From the NCBI GenBank assembly GCA_015657535.1, contig JADHZB010001082.1:10902-23788 (forward strand): DNA of 12,887 bases, given 5' to 3'. This stretch comes from Nephromyces sp. MM_2019 (Eukaryota; Apicomplexa; Aconoidasida; Nephromycida). A program made the translations under genes and the position numbers. This document shows positions 7,599-12,887 of this stretch, piece after piece (the stretch's first letter is position 1; every line of letters begins with the position of its first letter). The notes beneath the pieces were generated by a model that searched no databases, had not been told where the DNA came from, and saw nothing but the letters and a program-made list of their open reading frames with translations.

Positions 7599-8602
7599 AT
7601 GTTAAATATATCAGCATTCACCAGAAAATCACTCTTGGGTTTACCACTTATCTACACACTCACTACTATAAACGCATTTACACACAAATCCCACCATTTT
7701 ACAACAATGACTCAACCACACATAGAGTATGGTAGTTTTGCAGGGGGCTGTTTTTGGGGAGTAGAAAAATTTTTTATTAAAGAATTTGGAGATAAACTCA
7801 AAACAACCAAAGTTGGATACATGGGGGGACATACACACAACCCTAATTACAAAGATGTGTGTACAGGGACCACAGGGCATGCCGAAACACTCCAAGTTAC
7901 ATATGACCCAAAGGACGTATCCTATGATGAACTCCTCTCCTATTTTTGGAGAATTCATGACCCTACAACACTTAATCGGTGGGTGTGTGTGTAGAGTTGA
8001 GGTGGGAGCGTGTGTAGCTTGGGAGTGTGTGTAAAATATATGAGGGATCCTATTATGTAATTGATGACGTTTCTGTCTGCGTATGATATATTTGATACTC
8101 TTATAGACTTTATGTGTACATAGGATGTGTTAAACATATGTATAAAGAATTTTTTATGTTTCTGAGGTATTTGGTTTTCTTATGTGCAATACTAGTATAT
8201 GTGTGATGTATTTGGGTGTAATAATACTATTCAAGATATAGGGATGTTATAAATTTGTAACGTGTGTATGTTTTCCAACAATCTAGTCAATTGAATTACT
8301 CTATGTTTAAGTATATGTATACCTTACACCTAATACATACATACATGTATATATTATTGATTTCATATAGACAAGGAAATGATGTAGGTACACAATATAG
8401 ATCAGCTATTTTTACACACACACCTGAGCAAGCAAAATCAGCAAACGAATCTATGAAAAATTCTCAAAATAACTTTAAAAATAAAATTACAACTGTCATT
8501 ACCTCTACACCACACACACAATTTTGGGAGGCTGAAGATTATCACCAAAAATATTTATTTAAAAACCCCAATGGTTACTGTAATCACAAAGTTTATTTTT
8601 AA
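7599..8602 (+). CDS. MSRA: Peptide methionine-S-sulfoxide reductase (MsrA), two exons, 203 aa
   Basis: Reduces the S epimer of methionine sulfoxide, free or in proteins, with electrons usually from thioredoxin. Exon 1 is 7599-7978 and exon 2 is 8371-8602; the intron joins CG to A to give Arg127. The family signature GGCFWGVE (residues 49-56) carries the catalytic Cys51. GHAE (93-96) supplies Glu96, and [20 protein letters not shown] (120-139) spans the splice junction with the conserved Asp and Tyr. EAEDYHQKYL (180-189) and NPNGYC (Cys197, likely resolving cysteine) complete the domain. Residues 1-36 precede the domain: basic R9-K10, hydrophobic 12-24, then NAF. This suggests a signal or organelle presequence. 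Met37 (7707) would give a cytosolic 167-aa form. Length and motifs fit a complete enzyme. CACACA tracts are translated in frame as Thr-His, for example in GGHTHNP and FTHTPEQ. Confidence 0.96.
7979..8370 (+). other. MSRA intron (392 bp)
   Basis: Donor GTGGGT at 7979 runs straight into a TG repeat, and acceptor TTTCATATAG ends at 8370. Excluding it restores the conserved [13 protein letters not shown] motif, which neither continuous frame contains. Read-through adds Trp-Val-Cys-Val and a TAG at 7992-7994, losing Tyr136 and the C-terminal cysteine. A continuous frame from 8264 into exon 2 is partly intronic, so its first Met is not the protein start. Confidence 0.93.
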
Positions 8603-8608
8603 AAAACG

Positions 8609-8730
8609 GTGTGTTTATGTGCGTGTGTGTGCGTGTGTGCGTGTGTGTGCGTGTGTGTGTGTGTGTGCGTGTATGTGTGTGTGGATGGGTGGGTGGATGT
8701 GTGTGTTGATGGGTGTGTGTGTGTGTGTAG
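8609..8730. repeat. TG/CG-interrupted microsatellite just after MSRA
   Basis: Starts seven bases after the MSRA stop codon. Plus-strand (TG)n with regular GCGTG interruptions, then GGATGGGTGGG motifs, ending GTGTGTGTAG. The Cys-Val frames (plus) and Thr-His frame (minus) across it are repeat translations. It presumably lies in the 3' UTR or terminator region of MSRA. Confidence 0.85.
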
Positions 8731-9830
8731 ATTTATATACTTCAGGGAGGGTGTATATAATTTCACAAGTCTGTGTGAACATGTATGTTTCATAGATATG
8801 CGTCTATACATATGAATAGATGTGAGTATACTTCATAACACTTATATTGTATTAAATAATATCCAAACATTTTTTGTTCGCTGTAGGTTAATTTATAACT
8901 ACATGGTATGAATAGGTAATATTAAAGAAAATACTGAAAATTATTTTTAATTTACATTAATTTATTTAATATTAAACACACACACACACTCACACACACA
9001 CACGTACTTGCTATATACTCACATACATTTTTAAATACTCAAAAATTCCTCATATATACATATAAATATACGTACACACACACATTTGAAAAATAAAAAT
9101 ATTTTTACTTAAAAAAACAATATTTTAAAAATTTTTATTCATGTGTGTAAATATATCTAAATTAAAATTATTTTGGTATGATGTGTTAAAAGCAGGTTAT
9201 TTATGTGTAACACACTCATATTATATAAATATATATATGCGTGTATGTATAACACATATAATATGTGATTGTGTGTAAGTTTATGTATGTTCGTGCGTAT
9301 GGTGTAAGTATGTGTGTGTGCGTGTATGAGTGTGTGTGTGAATCTATGTGTATATATGTATGTGTGTGTTTATGCGTGTATATGTATTTGTGTGTACATG
9401 TCTATATGTGTATATGTGTGTGTGTATAATTTATATAAACCATATATATGTGTTTAATTTGCGTTAATGATCTTGTGTGCATATAATAATATACTCATTT
9501 GATATTTGTGTATGATATGTGTGTTATGATATATACTTACGTAATATCTTTTGAATTGATTGACATATAATAAGATGTGTAACATTAAACCTCAAAATTT
9601 TAATATATTTTTAATTTTGAATATAATTTTTCCTTTTTATAAAAATATAATTTCGAATAACTATGTAATCTAATTTCACACATATAAATTTAATGTGTAT
9701 ATATACATCATTACAACAAGTGTGCTCACAAAGTGTGTGTGTTCCAAAATATGTGCAACATATTATAAAATATGTGCGTGTGCGTGTTAAATTATCCACA
9801 TATATATACAGTAATGTACATATATATACA
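8731..9830. other. Intergenic spacer: CA block then TG block, no gene seen
   Basis: Contains a (CA)n run at about 8977-9003, an AT-rich core with the palindrome AAAAATATTTTT at 9095-9106, and a long TG-type region at about 9140-9430 that continues more thinly to 9780. A minus-strand 62-codon frame at 9799-9611 has no recognisable domain and is driven by AT- and TG-rich sequence. Nothing else can be assigned. Confidence 0.6.
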
Positions 9831-10592
9831 ATAATTTCAATACTTATTTTTTATAATATACAACAGTAAATGCTTATTACCACACACATGTTTAATGTAA
9901 ATTAAGATAAAAAATTAAATATACATTTCACATTTTACACATTTTCTAAGCCTATATTTATATTTAGAACTTCACATCCTTAAAAATTTACACACACACA
10001 CCTATATATATTAACTGGTACACACACATTTTAATAATCCATGTTTATAAATTGACACACACACACCACCTTTATAAAAATTAACTGCAAAATTGCTTGA
10101 CACTAATACACATTATATTTGGTACCCATCTTACTCATACCTCTGAGCTTTATATTATAGCCCTTATAAATTAAATAGCTAATAAATTCATACTATATAC
10201 ATGATAAATGACCACAATTACATACACACGCACACCTTCAATTGATCAAACATGCTCACTTACTACGAAAAACACATACACACACATACATAAATAATAT
10301 AATTAACCTGTAATACATCCTCACAATAATTTATATCTTACAACACCTACTTACTCTTTTATTCAGATTCACCACTTTGACCAAACAATTCATCACCCTT
10401 TGATACCCCTTCACACATATACAAACACTCCTCTTTACACACATACTCACACACACAAACATATATATATATATATACATATCTCCTCACATTCACCCAA
10501 TTACATATACATCATAGCCACCATATGTATATATATATATATATCTCACAACATACACATTCGCACATAAACTTTTAAACCTACACACACCT
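9831..10592. promoter_or_regulatory. 5' flank of SART1: CA-type spacer with TA runs
   Basis: CA-type on the SART1 coding strand throughout, with no TGTGTG tracts. It includes (TA)n runs at 10461-10477 and 10528-10544. A good 3' splice acceptor (TTACTCTTTTATTCAG, ending 10366) suggests a spliced 5' UTR, but no matching donor can be chosen. The composition becomes C- and T-rich toward the gene. Confidence 0.45.
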
Positions 10593-10613
10593 CCCCCCCT
10601 TCCCTCCCTCCCC
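10593..10613 (-). promoter_or_regulatory. G-quadruplex motif upstream of SART1
   Basis: The plus strand reads C7-TT-C3-T-C3-T-C4, so the minus strand has four G runs of at least three with loops of 1, 1 and 2 bases. That is a canonical compact G-quadruplex pattern. It lies 112 bp before the SART1 ATG inside a pyrimidine-rich stretch (10591-10620) that differs sharply from the surrounding CA and TA repeats. Whether it forms or regulates anything is inference. Confidence 0.6.
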
Positions 10614-10725
10614 TCTCTACTCCACACCCTATTACACCTACCACTCAATCTGCACACCATCAACTCCTATACCTTACAAATACTCCCCCTAACTCTAAAA
10701 CTATCTAATCTTCCCTTCCCACCAC

Positions 10726-11933
10726 ATGTCAAAATCAAAGCGTAGAAAAACATCCTCTCCTTCTCCACCCTCTAATCAAGGGCAGACAGGCCCTGGTGGA
10801 GACACAGAGTTATCTATAGAGGAGACAAATAAACTCCGTATATCTTTGGGCCTTAAACCATTAGACACAAATCCCGTGTCTTCTTCTGTGGTAGTTGTTC
10901 CACCTACTCAACCACCTTCCAAACCCGTTACACCTCAGCCTACTAAACCACTATGGTCCAATGCTGCTTATTCAAGTTTATATGATGATGAGGATGACCT
11001 CAATCCGGCGAATTGGGTATTGAAACAAAGAAAGAAGGACTCTGAGAAGATCCTCCTCTCACAACAGGGAGTCATATCCGAATCTAGAAATGGAAGACAA
11101 GAATCTACTCGGGGCCCAATAGTCTATAGTGACTCGGAGGATGAAGACAAGCCAGGTCCTGGAGCTATTTCTTCAAAAATAGGCAAGACATCTTCCAGGA
11201 CTGCTGTTCACGTATCACATGATATAAGTGACCTACAAGAAGGACAAAATATTGTACTTACACTTGCGGACGTCCCAATGTTGGATGAAAGAGGAGATCT
11301 AAGGGATGAGGATGCCATCTTGGAGAATATAGAGCTAGTTGAGAGAGACAAGAGGAATAAAATCATGAAAGACAAGCAAAAAACAACTGTATATAACCCT
11401 ATTGAAGAATTAGAGGGTGTTTTTGACCCAACTACAGGGAAATGGGAATCAAAAGAAAAGGAAATATTACCACATTATGATGAATGGAAAGAAGGTGCTA
11501 AACCTAAACCACTCAAAGAAGGTTTTAACATACAATTACAAACCTGGGAAGATGATGAGATCAACCTCAATACATTTACACACAAAAAGACATTCACACA
11601 CACACTAAATACACAGCCAATAAAACCACAAGACATTAAAATTAGAAAGGTCAAGAAATCAAAACAAAGTCTTCGAAAAAATGAATCAATTAATTGGGAT
11701 GATATTTTGGGAGGAAAAGTAGATGACCAAGACGAACAAACAAATTCACAGCATCAATCTACACACATGCACACGTAATATTTATATTTAGATACTCTCT
11801 CCTTATGTAGCTTGTATCCACATAAGTTTACTATCAATCTTAAATATGTTGCATAATGTGTGTAGTTAATTATATTTTTGCTTATATATGTTCTTGTTTT
11901 AATTGTGTATATATACATTTATTTTTTTTATAA

Positions 11934-11973
<40 letters not shown>

Positions 11974-12619
11974 GTGAAAAACCTTCATCTACACATCAAT
12001 CACCATATATTTCTGAGCTTACACATCCTGTACAAAGTCAAGCTCCTGCCCCTGTGACAAGCTTTGATGAAACAGATGAAAATGAAGAATTTTATGAACT
12101 TCTTTCTCGGTACACACATTTTAACTTATGAAAGTTTCATACACTCATTGACACACACAAACGCATTTACATTTATTTTTTACACATTCATACACACACA
12201 TAAGCACACACATATTTATATTCATGTTTTACAAATTTATACACACACATTCACACAAATACACTCAGACATACAGACATTTAAACCAACATACTCACAC
12301 ATACACTAACATGCATACATTCACAACCCAACATCTATATATATATAAAAGATAATGTGTATAATTTTCAATGAATTAATTTTAGTCAAAAACGTCGGAA
12401 TGTGCAAATCACTAAACCAACTTTCGACCCTACACAAACACCTTTAATAAATTCTGAACAACCTGATGAAAGTAAGTACATTATATATATTTAATTTACA
12501 GCTACACACACAGATATATATATATATATATATAAAATTGATACTTCAAAACACACTCTTAAATAATTTACACACAGAAATGGAAATGAAATCAGAAATA
12601 TTGAAAAATGAGGATAGTG
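10726..12619 (+). CDS. SART1: SART1/Snu66 U4/U6.U5 tri-snRNP protein, 5' part (four exons, 3' end outside window)
   Basis: SART1/Snu66 is a nuclear tri-snRNP component needed for pre-mRNA splicing. Exons: 10726-11774, 11975-12109, 12386-12471, 12578-12619, in phases that join without a stop (437 codons plus one base). Residues 29-46, LSIEETNKLRISLGLKPL, are a single HIND motif, the docking site for the ubiquitin-like Hub1. Residues 161-212 (VHVSHDISDLQEGQNIVLTL, then NIELVERDKR) match the family's conserved block LxVxHxxxxFxEGExxILTLKD and VNVxLVDxE. Residues 300-312 (KPQDIKIRKVKKS) resemble the KKxKRRVKKIRKK basic element. Acidic ENEEFYELLS running into RQKRR across the exon 2-3 junction fits the DEDEFYxxLxRxRR repeat. 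An acidic SDSEDED tract lies at 135-141. The C-terminal half of the family (human about 800 aa) is missing, so the gene continues to the right. The ATG is the first in a long frame after a pyrimidine-rich leader. Exon 4 is short and the least certain. Confidence 0.92.
11775..11974 (+). other. SART1 intron 1 (200 bp) with a (TA)13 run
   Basis: Donor GTAATA follows ...CACAC, and acceptor TATTAACAG ends at 11974. The phase-2 junction restores an open frame of 44 codons. A pure (TA)13 run occupies 11939-11964, immediately before the acceptor. Unspliced, the codon ACG is followed at once by TAA at 11776-11778, so intron retention would end the protein after residue 350. Confidence 0.85.
12110..12385 (+). 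repeat. SART1 intron 2 (276 bp), CA-rich
   Basis: Donor GTACACAC is itself part of a CA tract; acceptor TTAATTTTAG ends at 12385. The body is CA-type repeat with a short TA run near 12336-12346. The 81-codon frame crossing exon 2 and this intron (12064-12309) is a repeat translation. Splicing rejoins CG and T into Arg395 and gives the conserved LSRQKRR sequence. Confidence 0.85.
12472..12577 (+). other. SART1 intron 3 (106 bp) with an AT run
   Basis: Consensus donor GTAAGT at 12472 and acceptor TTTACACACAG ending at 12577, phase 1. An (AT)n run lies at 12514-12534. Another AG follows a CACACA tract near 12513, so an alternative acceptor cannot be excluded, but the one chosen keeps the frame open. 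Confidence 0.7.
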
Positions 12620-12846
12620 GTAAGATTTTTTATTTACTAGTTATTACATATACACATTTTTGTACACATACATATATATACACAAATACGCATAAACATA
12701 CGCACTCAAACAAGCAAACATATACACAACCAAACATACATACACACATATTTACACACTTAGATACAAACATACACACGCTTACCTACACACATACTCA
12801 AACTCACCCCTTTCAAATTGAAACATTCTTGATGTGTATATTTATG

Positions 12847-12887
<41 letters not shown>
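12620..12887. repeat. SART1 intron 4 (partial): CA repeats and a compound (TC)n-(TA)n tract
   Basis: Begins with donor GTAAGA after exon 4. The rest is CA-type repeat, ending in a pure (TC)11 tract (12847-12868) that switches directly to (TA)n up to the window edge. No convincing further exon is present, so the rest of SART1 lies beyond the right edge. Confidence 0.7.

Noticed and set aside
8264..8370. Extension of MSRA exon 2 upstream to an ATG at 8264
   Set aside because: This part is intron. The conserved motif [13 protein letters not shown] is made only by joining 7978 to 8371.
8571..8815. Cys-Val and Thr-His frames overlapping the end of MSRA
   Set aside because: Translations of the TG microsatellite in the MSRA 3' flank.
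12064..12309. 81-codon plus-strand frame
   Set aside because: It overlaps SART1 exon 2 in another frame and continues as a translation of CA repeat in intron 2.
12764..12840. Possible fifth SART1 exon after the AG at 12762-12763
   Set aside because: The frame is open but the translation is Thr-His-type repeat without resemblance to the SART1 C-terminal region, and it runs into a TC/TA tract without a donor.
1..12887. tRNA, rRNA or spliceosomal snRNA genes
   Set aside because: No GTTCGAATC-type B box with a matching acceptor stem, no rRNA core sequence and no U6-like sequence was found on either strand by eye.

Overview
The window is nuclear DNA from a microbial eukaryote. Three protein genes are visible. 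All have spliceosomal GT-AG introns and use the standard code. They sit in AT-rich DNA saturated with (CA)n/(TG)n and (TA)n simple repeats. I cannot name the organism. Repeat-laden introns and spacers with short CACACA tracts inside conserved exons suggest a protist rather than an animal or plant. The MsrA presequence hints at, but does not prove, a lineage with a complex plastid. Other repeat-rich protists remain possible.

Layout. (1) 101-1607, minus strand: the first three exons of an ataxin-2/Pbp1-family gene (Sm-like domain and the start of an LsmAD-like region). Its introns are microsatellite and minisatellite DNA, and it runs off the left edge. (2) 1608-4880: spacer in long blocks of TG- or CA-type repeats with no convincing gene. 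(3) About 4820-6878: roughly 2 kb with no CACACA or TGTGTG at all, holding only short unrecognised ORFs. (4) 6879-7598: CA-rich leader, then MSRA (peptide methionine-S-sulfoxide reductase) at 7599-8602, plus strand, with one 392-bp intron. (5) 8603-10725: TG- and CA-rich spacer ending in a pyrimidine-rich stretch with a G-quadruplex motif on the minus strand. (6) 10726 to the right edge, plus strand: the first four exons of a SART1/Snu66 gene (U4/U6.U5 tri-snRNP protein) with a clear Hub1-interacting HIND motif; the 3' part lies outside.

How the genes relate. They are independent transcription units with no sign of an operon. Ataxin-2 and SART1 proteins both act in RNA metabolism, and MsrA repairs oxidised methionine; nothing links them mechanistically here. 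What unites the window is repeat architecture. On the coding strand, the 5' flank of every gene is CA-type, and the same CACACA tracts enter conserved exons as in-frame Thr-His. I see no mobile element, virus, CRISPR array, tRNA or rRNA, and no clearly new multi-gene system. The points most worth checking are the strand-coherent CA/TG pattern, the 2-kb repeat-free island, and the splice structures that ORF calling alone would miss.
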